Shown piece by piece: positions 42,320 through 54,989 of a stretch of DNA of 64,000 nucleotides. The notes below the pieces were generated by a model that saw only the letters and a list, made by a program, of their open reading frames with translations, searched no databases and was not told the origin of the DNA. Location of the stretch: positions 248,001 to 312,000 of the forward strand of contig RCAB01000016.1 in assembly GCA_003640385.1 (NCBI GenBank). The letters run 5' to 3'. Numbering within the stretch: position 1 is the first letter of the stretch; each line of letters begins with the position of its first letter. The position numbers and the translations under genes were made by a program. The DNA comes from Setaria digitata (lineage: Eukaryota > Nematoda > Chromadorea > Rhabditida > Setariidae).

Positions 42320-45300
42320 TTATGCACCCCATGGCTTGATCTAAACTTAAAAGCACTGTGAAGAAGTGATAGCGGTGGATAATTCATACACGGATAATTG
42401 GTAAAATTGTGAAAAATTTTTGAGTTTTAAAACTACTAACAAAATTATAAAGAACTTACATAAATTCTTGAATTGATTAAAATTTGCTAAAGTTGACGAA
42501 ATTAATACCTCTGCAATAACTACCAACTATGTGACACCATTCTAATGTATTGTAAACATAAATCGCCATATGATGGCCGATTTTCCTGATCAAAATACGA
42601 ATTCCGGTTTACTGATCTCCGGTTCACCTTTACTCGACTAAAACGGTCTACTTTTAGACAGTAACTAAAACCAAATTGCTAACCTCCCACCCTTACACCC
42701 ACCATCACCCAACTCCCCCTTCTCCCCCCCCCGCCCTATCTCTTCCTTTTCTCAATTGATAATTTAGCAACGTCTCCCAATTCTGTCTTACGCAATGGTA
42801 CTTCCTATGAAAATTTCTTGTTTCACTATCATTTACAGTTTCTTGCGATACGTGAAACGTTTGGTGGAGCCATACAGACGTGGGAATCACGTTGCTTCTT
42901 TAAAGTAATGATAATAAACGACATTTTATGCATCCACAAGTATTACATCATGCTCGATTTTTTTAATTAAGTTCACTTGTTTAATTTCAGCAAAATTTGT
43001 TAGATGATTAAGCATTCTTTTGTTTATCCCCAACTGTATCTTAGCCACATTTATTAAAAGGAGTAACTTTATAAATTTAAAATTTCAGATTTCGGAATTT
43101 TGAAATCCAAGAAATATTTATGATTTCGATTAAACGTACGTACTTATGAACGAAATGATTTGAAAAATATAACCTGTGATGTCCTTCTTTTCTGCAACGC
43201 AATAAATTTCAATGAAATTAGTTATAAAAAGTAAGTAAATCGTATGAATCATGCCAATAATATGATAAACTACTAATGGTTGCATTTTATCAGTCGTATT
43301 TCATCATACTGCCGTAAAAGTTTTGCATCATTATGCCAAATACACTTCATGAAATACAGTAACAAAAACCGTTAAACATTTCCTACCCTAATCCGCCTGT
43401 GTATAATGTATTATTTTAGGTTATGCGAAATGAGGAACTGTTATAATTTCTCACAATGTAAAAAGTAAAAATGAATACTTTCATCTGTTCTTATCACTCT
43501 TGCTATTACAGATTAAAAAGAAAAGAAAAAAAAAAAAAAGGGCAAGAATTCTTGAATAATAATTCATACTGACGGATTTTCTTGCTGCTGAACGAACATT
43601 TAAATTTTAATCCAAAATTTTCAATGATTACAACATCATTTAATTGCTAACCAATTCATATTGTAAGTTTATTTTCTCAGTAGCAAACAATCTCGATTTT
43701 TCTGTTGGCTCACTATTAACAATAGCCTAATAAATGAACATATGACAGTAACTTTGATTACTGCAACTTTTTTTTTTTTTTTTTTCCTTTTTAATGTCAG
43801 TTTTGTATTGAAAAAACCGTAGCAGTTTTTCAAGGAGCAAAAAAAATATGAAATGCTGAGTGTGCAGGTATTTTTGAAACTTTTTCCGCTTCTTTATCAT
43901 TTTTTCCAATTTTATTCTTTCCTTAGGTAACATTCCTTTCTAATTTTTTTTTTTTTTCTTTTTTCCCATCGTTTCTAATATTTCACCAACATATTTTCTT
44001 TCAAATACCTGATGTTCTAAACAAAACGCCATATTCCATTTAGTAGCAATAGTATAAATTGACGACAATAATAATTAATGATTATAAATTAATAAGCGGC
44101 AAATAGTAAACAGTAATAATAGTAATAAAATAATAAATAATGATATTATTAATAGCATCAAAATTAATAAATTTCACGCAGCATATATTCTGAAAAATGA
44201 TGCAAATAATTTCAATGAAAAACAAATTTTTTAAATTATAATGCTGTTCAGTTCGGGTAAAATTCTTGTCATAATGACACCTATTATTACAATATCATTT
44301 CATTAGCAACAAAAACAGCCATTTCAGCAACAATATAGCGTTGTAATGATAATGTAAAAACTTGTTTGAAACCAACCATTCTCTTCTACTTCAAACAAAA
44401 CCAATAAGGCTTTTATTATTTTACAACGATGGTTGGTATGCTCATCAAATTTTACTTTCATTATTCAACATTTCTTTTTTTTTTTTTTTTTTTTTTAAAT
44501 ACAATTTTTGCTACTATTTCTACTACTACTACTACTACATATTTATGCACTATAATTGTAATTTGATGATTAGTTGTTGAAGTTGCATAAATTAATAATA
44601 AATTAATTAGATGAAATCCGGGTAAACATAAGATAATGTGAGTAGGTCAAATATTTCATCAAATTGGTATTAATAGGATGTGAAAATCATTCGTTACTTC
44701 AGTTAATTTGTGCAGTTTTTAACTGCAATCATTACAAAAATAATTCAAGGTCAACTAACAGTTCTGATCATTCGATAAAACTTTATTGTCTGCTGCTGAA
44801 AAAGTAAGGGGAATTGAATTGTTTAATTTGAAATTCACGGTTAACAGTTTCATTATCTGATTTCATTTTTCAGATTCTTTCATCGCTCACCTTTAATCAT
44901 TAGTGTTGGTAAATTGATTATAACTTGCATCTAATAATAATAATAATAATAATTATTATTATTATTATCCTATTAAGACAATAATTAGTATGACTTTGAG
45001 AAGTTCAATTAAAATATCAGTTTGTAAATATGGATAGTGAATTAAAAGCATCATGCTGAGCACAAATAAAACAAGTTTTTTAATACAAAAATCAAATCAA
45101 AGAGAAGCAAACGCAAGACAACTTCGTATTTATATATTTAATTTGATGAGATTAGTAAAGAAATTTAGCATCTTTAAATTCAGAAAAAAAAAATTTTTTT
45201 TTTTGCTATATAATTAATATTATTGAAAATTTATTTCTAAAATAAATGATAAATGATAGTGATAATGATAGTCCAAACACCAGCAATATATAAGCTATTA

Positions 45301-46330
45301 AATACCCATCAGCGATGTAACCTTTTTATTTGCGCTTTATAATTACCGGAAATGCTGTTAGCTATGTCAACTTGCAACTGTACCATTTTAAATTGTTTAA
45401 AATTAAATTTTTGCTATAATTAATTGATCATGTAGTATTAAGAAATCAAAAGAATTATGATAGCTGTGAAATGGTTAGGAGAAAATCTCAGCACAGTGAT
45501 TTTGGAAGATTTAATATAAACTAGCTAATATACATTGGAAAAGAAAGCATAAATGTGCTATTTGAAAAAATAAGCATAGAAGTAGTAGTAGCTAAATAAC
45601 TTACAACTATTAAATGAACAAAAATTTGCTTATTACATTTCAGAAAAAGAAAAAATTTTGTTATGGAAGTTTTTTTTTTTTTTAAAAAAAAAAAGTAAAA
45701 TTTAAATGTTTTCGTACCATTTGTTAGGACTACAGAAATTTGATAACTTTTTCAAACTTCAATAACACAATTTTTTCACTTTTTTCTAAGGAATGTAATA
45801 AACAAATTTCTGTTTCTTTAACTTTCCAAAAAGGACTCGTTCATTTTTTTTTTTTTTTTTTTCAATTTCTTCAAACAGGTATTTTTGGTTCATCTATGTA
45901 TGCCGTCACTTAAAGTGCCACTTTTCTTAAGTAATAGGTTGATCGGTATCATATGAGAATACCGAAGGGAATTATCCATCGATCTTATTCGCGATCTTTC
46001 CAATGGTTTTCTTAATTTAATTAATCTTTCTTCTCTTTGTCTCTCCCACCTTTTTTTTTTATGGTAAAGAAAAAGGAAGGAGAAAAAAAAAAAAAAAAAA
46101 CGAAAATAAAATGTATTTGTTTTCTAATTACTTTTGCAGTGTGAAGAAAATGTGCTCTAGCTGTTTGTCACAACTTTTTTGTCAATTGAATTTCGTCAAA
46201 TTTTTCATCTTTTAAATTGGTTCAAATTTGAATTTTACTGCTATTCAGCTTTTTTCTGTTTTTTTCTTTTTTCTTTTTTTTTTTTTTTTTCGTCCCTTTC
46301 TGTTGGATATTATCAATATTTATGCAAACA
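42118..46330. other. Intergenic, no gene seen
   Basis: About 4.2 kb of AT-rich sequence with poly-T tracts near 42290, 43770, 44476 and 45846, (TAC)n near 44520 and a TAA/TTA palindrome at about 44932-44968. A run of cytosines lies at 42725-42731. No exon chain is seen on either strand. Confidence 0.55.
44932..44968. repeat. (TAA)n-(TTA)n perfect palindrome
   Basis: Six TAA-type units are followed directly by the complementary ATT units, giving a near-perfect hairpin of about 18 bases per arm. Confidence 0.8.
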
Positions 46331-46337
46331 AAACAAC

Positions 46338-49300
46338 ATGTTATTTACGAACTATTTATTTTCATTTGGTACTTTTACGATGATAGTCGGTGTTAAAACT
46401 AAACATTCAGGTTAGTTTAATGACATTTTATAATTTCAAATAATTATCAAAAGTTTGAAAAATAATTTTTGCTTCATTGCTTTTTAATTTTACAAACAGT
46501 GAAATCTTTCTTGAACGTCCAAATAACTGAAAATATGCTTAAATAGTTTAATCTCAATATTTTCTTATTTTAAAATCTTCTGCATTCATTTAGAAATTTA
46601 CGTTTGAAAGATGAAGGTTCAGTGGAAGATGAATCATTTTACTGCTAGGAAATTACATTTAAGAGAAAACCGATTTTATCGTATTTTGAAACAACAACAA
46701 ACTTCTGACGTTTTAGAATATTTACTGTACTGACGACATTGTGAAAAATTCTGAATTTTTATATTGAGATAAATTTAAGCTAGATGACGGAATCAATTCA
46801 TTTAAATAATTCGGTCGGTTTTTTTTTTTTTTTTTTTTTTTTGGTGTTGTTCATTAATTTCACAAATCTGTTTTTTTTTTTTCTCCCATTTCATGCTGTA
46901 TTTAATGTGTGATAAAATTAAGATGATAAAATCACGAGCAAAAAAAAAAAAAAAAAAAAAAGAAAAGACAAATAATGTATAACATAAATCAACTCATTTG
47001 TCAAATAAATATATTTCATTCCTTTGACACTCTATTCATATTAATTTATTACGACAGTCAATTTGGCATCTTATCATTTACACTACTTTGTTCTGATGCA
47101 TAACTTTCTGTTTAAATTGATTATCTGTTAATTTTATCACTAAGAGATAAATATTTTTTTTTTTTTTTTTTTTTTTGCGCAGAAAAAAAAATGACNATTT
47201 TTTTTTTTTTTTTTTTTTTTGCGTAGAAAAAAAAATGACTAATGTGATGTTGGAAAAATTAATGGATAATATTTCCTAGTCAGAGTTTTCTCTTTTTCTT
47301 TCTTGCCAGCAGCACTGATTTTATCTTCATCTCATGAATTTTTCAAAGAAAAAAAAAAAAAAAAAAAATTTTTTTTTTTTCTCAACAATTAACATTCTTA
47401 TACTTCCAAATTTCTTCAGCATCCCAACAGTGGCAATTCCTCATTTCTCACTTCTTCTTTCTCATACATTTCTCATTCTCTCTTCTCATTTTTCCACTAA
47501 TTTCCTTCAATTTTTAAAATTGGAAGTTTTTTTTTTCTCTCTTTCTCAGACAATAAGAGAGTTCAATATATCTTAAAATTTCAAATATAGAAAGTTAAAA
47601 TGCTGAAAATTTATCTAAATTATTATTAATTTTCAGTAGATAAATGTAGAGATTTGGATCGACATTGTTTTGATATGGTTTCACAAGATGGAAACCAATG
47701 CTTGAAATCATTTGCTGTAAAAAATTGCTTGATGACATGCATGGTTTGTGGTGAAATCGAGAAAAGTTAGCATTTATTAAAAATTAATCACTTTTAAATA
47801 ATTGAAAACTGTATTTCAATTTTATGATAGTTATTTCTATTCCTCAAATTTTTTTCTTCAATATAAATTCGAGATAAATACAACTGTACAATTTAACGAG
47901 AATATAAATTATACATACAAAGATGTATATGAATAGAAATAACTTCTATATGAATAGAAGTTGATTTTTAAATTAATTGACAAGATTTTAACTCCATTCA
48001 TCTGCGTTCTTTTCTTATCCTTAAATATTTCAGAATTTGATGTACGATATGTGCCAGAATTATTGAAGCCATTAGCTTGGCTAATCGGAATTTGGCGTGC
48101 AGAAACTGGTGGTAAAGCAATCTTTCCAACAATACCAGTATTTACTTATGGGGAACAAATTGAATTTTCATTACCAGCTACCAGTTTGAAAGCTCTCAAA
48201 GCACTTAATTATACGTAATTTCTCCGGATTTGGCTAAAATAAGAAATATTAATCATTCAATGAATAATTGACAGTGTAATTGTGATAGTTACTTTCAACA
48301 GAAATTACCACCATAATAATACATCATTTTTCATTCATATCAGATATAGAATATATAATATTTAATTTCAGTGCTTTTGCATGGGATATGAATAATCGTG
48401 AAGAATTACACAGCGAATACGGCTTTATTACAATGAAACCAGGTGGTAAAGAAGTTGCTCTATCAACTGTTATGAACAATGGTATGTGAGTAAAGGTTTG
48501 CATAATAAGTTACTATTTAACAAATTCGATTTTTGATTAGATATTGAAATTATCCTACAAAACTATGAAGGAGCTAAAGTTATCACAGCACAGTAACATT
48601 GCCTCATGTAATACTAAACTAATCAAAGTACTAAATAGTGCAAAAATTTTGGAAAATTTGGGACTAAAGCGCTAAATTTTGTTTTTGTTAAATCTGATTA
48701 AATTTTACTTTCAGGTTTCGTGATGATTGAGCAAGGTCCACTGGTTGGCAGATCGATCAGACTTCTTTTACAAGACATTGGTCGAATAAGTTTTAGCCGA
48801 GATCTGCCAGTTCATGGGGTTTGATTCAATTTATTCAAATTTATTTGGGTTTTCAATTCAAAATACAACCATATCAAGATAGAGAAGCAATAGTAGCACG
48901 GTAATGACCCAAGAGAGCTCAAAAGCACGATAGATATGTATGTAAAGGAAAAGTTTTTTACTAAAATAATTAATAGAATATTGTAATATACTGGGCAACA
49001 AACAAATCGATAACAACTTAATTAGTAATTCAATTAAATGAGCTTTTCAAATATTTGTAAAAATGTTATAGAAGAAAACTGTCACATTAATTGTTTTTCA
49101 TTATGTCCCTAAATAAACACCAAAAATTTATTAATCAAATTCCGAAGTATTTTTTACTGAAAGAATCTGAAAATAAAGTTAAATTCATGCTAATTTAACT
49201 TATGAACAAGGCAAATAAAAGCTTTTTTTTTTCTTGCAGACAATTCGAGAATTTCGAATGTTGGATAGCGAAACGCTTGAACAACGATTCATGATGGAAA

Positions 49301-49362
49301 CATTAACACATCGGATGCAAATGCATACTTTTATTCGATATAAAAAGATTTATCCGAAATAA
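46338..49362 (+). CDS. Secreted ShKT plus nitrobindin-like heme-binding barrel protein
   Basis: Exons: 46338-46410, 47637-47765, 48034-48214, 48372-48481, 48715-48818, 49240-49362; 720 nt, 239 residues. Residues 1-20 are hydrophobic and read as a signal peptide. Residues 28-62 hold six cysteines (28, 35, 46, 55, 59, 62) in the ShKT pattern ending CLMTCMVC. Residues 68-239 resemble the nitrobindin/THAP4 C-terminal (DUF1794) beta-barrel: PLAWLIGIWRAETG, then FPTIPVFTYGEQIEF, strands ending in an HGTIREF segment, and a C-terminal His-containing strand (QMHTFIRYKKIYPK). In nitrobindins a His near the last strand binds heme iron; His232-region residues are the candidates here, by inference. Exons 2-6 are phase-perfect and strongly supported. 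Exon 1, with a 1.2-kb intron, is the least sure part: the same frame is open upstream to 46179 through a poly-T/Phe run, so the start could differ. Confidence 0.85.
47154..47239. repeat. Duplicated poly-T block around an unresolved base
   Basis: A T run followed by GCGCAGAAAAAAAAATGAC is repeated as T run plus GCGTAGAAAAAAAAATGAC, with N at 47196 between them. It lies in intron 1 of the ShKT-nitrobindin gene and is probably an assembly join artefact, though the single G/A difference leaves allelic copies possible. Confidence 0.7.
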
Positions 49363-50448
49363 ATTTAAAAAAAAGTTCACTGAAGAAAAGTTCTATCGTT
49401 GTTTACACGAAATGAAACGGACAGCATTATAAGTTAAACTAAAAGTTGCTTAACAAATGATATATTGACGAAAATGATAGATATATATATATATATAATT
49501 ATATGTAAAATATATATATATATTATATATTTTAAATATAATGATATATTCCTAGAGGAAGCTGATAAAACAGTTCACATAGCCAATACACATGATAAAA
49601 ATCATCCATCAGCAACATCGAATAAGCTATTTCAAGTAGTTAGAAAATGGATGAAATTAAAAGTATTATAAGAAATGTGATTCACACTGTTATTCCGGAA
49701 CTGATATTATTCCGAATGAGGAATTAATGTTTATCACAATAGGGAAACAAAAAAAACGAAACATGTTGCTTTAACTATTTATCGCTTTTTGGTTCGATCC
49801 AGTTTCCTTCAATATTCCGAAAATTATCATAAAGAAAAGTTTCCCTTTCCGGGAAATACCAATTCTCAGAAATCCCTTCTGAGAAAAGGTAATGGAAAAA
49901 AAAAAAAAAAAAAAACTCAAAATTTTCAGCAATGTCAATTTGGCACAAACATCTTCTATCATATAAGGAAATGTAGAAAAAAAAATGGAAATTCGTATTA
50001 ATCGTAATCATTTCATGAAATATTACCATTTCTTGTTTTTTATTTCTCACTCTCAATCACTGCTTCAATATGAGTATACGACTATTTTCAACTTTTCATA
50101 ATTCTCTTCCAACCTTCGCAGATTACACATTATATCGTCAATCTTAGCAATCTCTACGCCTACCCTCTTTTTTCACGCTCTCTTCAATCTCCATCTCATA
50201 TGGCATTGTTTAAATTCCTTTCGATCTTTGATTTTTGTCTTTTCTGTTCTATTTCTCCTTTACTTCGTCCTCGTCCGTCCCAGTAAGGCTTATACTCATC
50301 GTCCACTCTGTGTTATCCTGGATTTCCCGGTATGTCACAATGATTGGGCCGGTTCGCTGTTCCAGAAATTACAGGCGGTGTAGTAGTCATTGTGATAACT
50401 GGAGGTACAATTTGAATTTAGTGAATTGATTTCTCTGATTTGGAACAT
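49363..50448. other. Intergenic, no gene seen
   Basis: Between the ShKT-nitrobindin stop and the exonuclease gene. It contains (TA)n near 49480-49530, a poly-A run near 49895, and AATAAA overlapping the upstream stop codon. No coding chain is visible. Confidence 0.5.
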
Positions 50449-50456
50449 TTTTCCAG
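50449..50456 (+). promoter_or_regulatory. Likely spliced-leader acceptor of the exonuclease gene
   Basis: TTTTCCAG ends 64 bases before the chosen ATG at 50521. The intervening frame is open and could instead be coding if an upstream exon exists. Confidence 0.4.
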
Positions 50457-50520
50457 AAATATACAACAGATTTTTGGGAATTTTGAACAAACACAGCTTG
50501 ATGATTTGTTGTGTAGCAAG

Positions 50521-51990
50521 ATGGCAGAATTATCAACAAATTGGAAGCAGCTACAAGAAGTAATGTTCTTATGTTGCCTGTGGATTTTTTTTAGTTTCAT
50601 CCGACCTAAGTTTCCGGATTGTTCCTCCATGTTTGGGATGTTTAGGTTTCGGAAGTTAGCCAGTTAAACCTAGCTTCTTCTCCCTTTCAGAAAACGAAGC
50701 TAGCTGGTGGGAATTGCAAAAAAATATTGCTTTTTCCAGCCTAAAGTTGCATGTCAGCTTGTTTGTGATCCTGAAATTTGCAAGCCATAACATACGTTGT
50801 TCACTTTCCCTGAATGCTTCAACTGCGTTATTAGGCTCTTGAAACTTTTACTTGTTGTAATTACAGGAGTTAAAGAACGAGAAGGTGAAAGCAGGAAAAG
50901 ACACTGTTAATAAGTCGTCCAATAAAAGTGCTATGTGGAAGCGTAAGAAAATGGCTCGACTAGCCAAGAAGGAATCGAAGCGGCAACGGCTTGACGTGGG
51001 AAAAGGGATTAGCTCGGATAGTTCGGCGTTAGATGCCACCTCAACTCAACAAGAGTAAATCATCCCTTGTGTTGCCTTTTTTTGAGTTGACTTATAAGCA
51101 GTAGATCAAGTTTGGTTACGTACCTTTCTTTCTTTGTGGGTTAAATATGTGAAATCGTCGGAGAAAATAGGTCAGAAGTTTTATCAGCAATCATTTCAAC
51201 TTTCTGAGGTTGACAAGTATGGCTAAAACAATTATTTGAATGGGCAGTCCAAATAGTATTTGAATAAAGACTAACTGAATGTAAGAATAAGATTTCTGAA
51301 AAAAATAACTCTGTGGCTCTGAATATCCTTATCTTACAGGAAAGATGAAGTGACGAATGTGCTTGGAATAGATTGTGAATATGTTGGTGTTGGCATAGAT
51401 GGTCGTGACAATATGCTTGCAAGAGTTTCAATCGTAAATTCTCATGGGCACTGTATTTATGACAAATATGTAAAACCAAGAGAAAATGTGACGGATTATC
51501 GTACGGTAGTGAGCGGAATTAGACCTTCAAATTTGGTAAACGGTATATTTTTTAAACTATCACTGTTAATATCTAATTGAATTATTTGAACTTTCAATGC
51601 GATACTGAGATTTTGTTAAATAATTCATTAGGGATAGCCGTATTAAAGTAGGTTCTTTTTTCCTATTATATTATTTATATCATATTATTCTGTTTCACTT
51701 ATCACTCAAACACTTGTAGGGAATTAATAGGTTCAAAATTGTTGCATTCGATCAGGAAAATGGGAGTAAAAGAGGAAAAGGGAGTAAGGAAGAAAAGAAT
51801 GAAGGACTTTTGTTTGGTTTTCATCATTACTTTATTTCGTTCGAAATTTGTTGTGCTCAATATTAAAATACGTTGTTACAGGCGAGTCATTCCAGAAAGT
51901 TCAATTAGAGGTGCACAAATTGCTGAGCGGTCGAATCGTTGTGGGACATTCGCTTAAGAATGATTTCAAAGTGAGTTTAAGATTATTACA

Positions 51991-52021
<31 letters not shown>

Positions 52022-52576
52022 TATTTATATATATATATATTAGTTTGGTTCTTTCTGCTTTTCACTTTCAGGTTTTAAATCTTTCTCACACGCGAAAAAT
52101 GACACGGGATACTGCCAAGTATTTTCCATTTCGTAAAATCTTAAGGATTTCACAAACTCCTTCGTTGAAACTATTGGCAAGACGGTTGTTGGGTATTGAT
52201 ATCCAGAACGGAGAACATGATTCGGTTAGTACCACGTCACTGACCTCAATGCTTTGTGAAATTTTGATTCGAACTCTTTTGGTTACTTCTCGTAAAAGGC
52301 ATTTCTAAATTTTCCGAATGTTATGAAAGATATTACATACTCGTTGTTCCGTTTCATATCTTTACACTGTAAAGTTGGCCAGACCTTTATGTTTGTTATA
52401 ACTTTGTCAGCTTTATTCGCTTTGTGCCTTGGGGAGAATGCCTTACACAAGTCCACATTGTTAAAAACTTCGAAAACTTTCGGTTTCAGGTTGTTGACGC
52501 ACGAGTTGCAATGCGTTTGTATTCTTTAAACCGGAAACAGTGGGAAACTCATATTCGGAGATTTGGTAACCGGTGA
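50521..52576 (+). CDS. REX4-like DEDDh 3'-5' RNA exonuclease
   Basis: Probable nucleolar exonuclease of the REX4/ISG20 family, whose yeast member acts in pre-rRNA processing. Exons: 50521-50559, 50867-51054, 51340-51542, 51882-51970, 52072-52224, 52490-52576; 759 nt, 252 residues. Residues 14-75 are Lys/Arg-rich ([19 protein letters not shown]), fitting a nucleolar signal. The catalytic motifs are all present: Exo I Asp87 and Glu89 in [10 protein letters not shown], Exo II Asp171 in GHSLKNDFK, and Exo III His222-x4-Asp227 in [14 protein letters not shown]. The order and spacing match REX4, including DTAKYFPF after Exo II. All introns keep phase. An extra N-terminal exon cannot be excluded, because the frame is open upstream of the ATG to 50457. 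An AATAAA follows 55 nt after the stop. Confidence 0.93.
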
Positions 52577-52630
52577 TTGCGTCACACTTGTCATTTAAAT
52601 CTTGTACTTTAAATTGCTGTTTTGCAAATT

Positions 52631-52636
52631 AATAAA
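52631..52636 (+). terminator. Candidate poly(A) signal of the exonuclease gene
   Basis: AATAAA 55 bases after the TGA at 52574, a usual distance for nematode 3' UTRs. Confidence 0.6.
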
Positions 52637-52639
52637 AGT

Positions 52640-53481
52640 TGTTTCACACACGGCTCACTTCAGCATATTTCTTCCAATACTGCCTTCTTTTTTAATGTTT
52701 TTGTGTATTGCAGGCATTCCTCTATATAGCTAATGTCTTACATCTCGTCTAACACATGGCAAATCGTCATGTGATTTAATTGAGCTACATTTTCCTCAAA
52801 TATAATCCGCGACAAACATCGTTAAAATCTGTGTCACTTCACACACAGGACCTGTAAAATCTTGACTTATATGACGAAATGTTCTATAGTGCGATACACA
52901 GTGCATCTAGTAAGCAACACACCCTTTATTACCTCCAATCCAATACAAAATACACAATGCAAACAGGAGCCTAGTTGCAAGGGAAAGGAAATAAAGAATA
53001 TTATACACAACTGGACACCAATATTTTTATGAGGCAATTTATTTGGAAAAGTAATCGGAAGAGTCAGAAAAAGAACCGAAGTTGGAGAGATATACTACTA
53101 CAAATGTATACCACTGTCATATAAATTAGCCGGAGATACCATGAATAAAACATAAATTTAAACCAGGTAACTGCTGAACACAGTGCTTTGAAGAACTTTA
53201 AGAACTTTCACCGCCAGTCACACAAGAAAAGATCACCTAGACAAAATTCAGAAGAAATAACAAGATTTGGTAGAGGAAACAACACAGTTCGTAACACCGA
53301 GATAGCTGAATTGAATGTCTTTTCAAGAGATTTTCAAAGCTTTGAAGATCGTTTCTCTTTTACTAATGTTTGAGGGTCTGATGATCATCCCTTCGTTCTT
53401 TTTTTTTTTTTTTACTTTGCAAAACGAAGGGATTTAATTATGGATGTGTGTGCGTGTGTGTGTGTGTGTGTGTATGTGTGT

Positions 53482-53533
<52 letters not shown>

Positions 53534-53930
53534 GTGAATGGATGTAAGACAAGGGAGGAATCCATTAGGAAAATATTTTTTGTCCGGGAAAAGAAACAAA
53601 AATAACAACGAGGAGGATGAAGCGCCAATCTATCGCAGATCATGTTATTGACGAACAGTAGGAAGGAGAAAGGGAACTCGCGCTTCAAATATGAAGTTTC
53701 CATTAAAAAAATTCCACAGACCTTCACTAAAAAAAGGAGGAAACTTGTAAGTGAAACAAGAAACATACAACAAATCGTTCGAAAATAAGAGAAAAACAAA
53801 AACAAAGCAATTCCAACAAAGCAGCGCCAAAATACACTGCCATAAATCTGACATATTTCAGAAAACCTCCCTTACCGTAAAAATTAACCTCCCCTGATCG
53901 AAAACAATATGGCGTCGCCTCTCACTCCGA
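52640..53930. other. Convergent intergenic region, no gene seen
   Basis: Lies between the 3' ends of the exonuclease (+) and the zinc-knuckle gene (-). It contains a poly-T run near 53400 and a (GT)n/(TA)n microsatellite. Open frames here either cross the microsatellite or lack splice context. Confidence 0.5.
53446..53533. repeat. (GT)n followed by (TA)n microsatellite
   Basis: About 70 bases of GT with scattered ATGT and GCGT interruptions, then about 16 bases of TA. Confidence 0.95.
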
Positions 53931-53939
53931 GTGCGTTTC

Positions 53940-54893
53940 TTAATCATTGCGGTCACTACGCGGACATTCACGGCTGATATGTCCTATCTGCTGACAATTA
54001 TAACATCGTTTTGATTGATCCGAACCAGAATCTGGGCAATCACGTGAAATATGGCCAAATCTGCCACAGTTATAGCATTTCTGATTCCCACCACCTCCAA
54101 CGCGACGTTCCGTTGGGCATTCTCGAGCAAAATGTCCAAAACCTAGAATGTTAAGATAAATCAGAAATTGTCCAGGAAGTAAGCAATTTATCTTAAATCA
54201 GATACCTTCACCAAACACCAATGGACACTAACTAATGAGTAGACTTAATGGAATTCTTCGAAATTGAAGTTGATGCAAGGTCGTTTTTATTACCAAAATA
54301 TATGTTAAGTTAGCCAGAAAAATTCCAAAACAAAAAAATTGTAATTGAAAAACACATACCGCCACACTGATAACATTCGCTCTGACCTGAACGTCCACCA
54401 CCGCGTCCACCATAATAACGGCTACCGCCACGTTGGTTCGGACATTCTCGTGCAAAATGCCCCGACTGTCCGCAATTAAAGCAATCTGAAATCACAGCGA
54501 TCCGTGAAAGCTTCAAAAATTGGTCCTAACCACAAGATATTAATTTATATCAAAACCGACCGGCAGTTTCCGTTTGCCATCTTCTGCATCAGCAGTGCAA
54601 ATTAAAAATCTCAAAGTGTCCATAGCAATGATGCTGAAAGTGCACTTAATACAGATTCAATCCTCGAAAACACGCAATATGATTCTCAATCGCTCAACTA
54701 ATACGAATGGAAAAGTAAACAGAACAATCCATACTAACCCCAACTGCAGTATATCGAGTAAAAAGAAAAAAAAAAAAAACAAACCTCCGCCACCCCCTCG
54801 TCGGCCGGCCTCCTGAATTTGGGTAGGGCAATTCCTGGCAAAATGTCCTTTCTCGTTGCATTTATAGCATCTGTCCAAGTCGCTGTTACTCAT
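53940..54893 (-). CDS. CNBP-like CCHC zinc-knuckle protein
   Basis: Small single-stranded nucleic-acid-binding protein of the CNBP/Gis2/Byr3 family, which binds G-rich RNA and DNA and promotes translation. Exons, 5' to 3': 54893-54785, 54485-54360, 54142-53940; 438 nt, 145 residues. Five C-x2-C-x4-H-x4-C knuckles are present: CYKCNEKGHFARNC, CFNCGQSGHFAREC, CYQCGGFGHFAREC, CYNCGRFGHISRDC and CYNCQQIGHISREC. The third knuckle is split by the second intron. An RGG-type linker (SRYYGGRGGGRSG) lies between knuckles 2 and 3 and a shorter Gly/Arg linker between 1 and 2. Vertebrate CNBP has seven knuckles; five is fewer but all are intact. All junctions keep phase. Intron 1 begins GTTTG followed by a T run. 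No SL-type acceptor is obvious next to the ATG. Confidence 0.95.
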
Positions 54894-54989
54894 AGCTCCA
54901 GAATATACTCCTACCTCGTCTCTTCAACCGCCTCCGACTTACTCTCACACCGCAATGCACGCGTCACACGCCACCTACACACCTGTGAA

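Noticed and set aside
49785..49805. GGTTCGATCC resembling a tRNA T-arm
   Set aside because: No matching acceptor, D-arm or anticodon stem around it.
53434..53805. Minus-strand 123-codon frame
   Set aside because: Its C-terminal part is a translation of the GT/TA microsatellite (Thr-His repeats).
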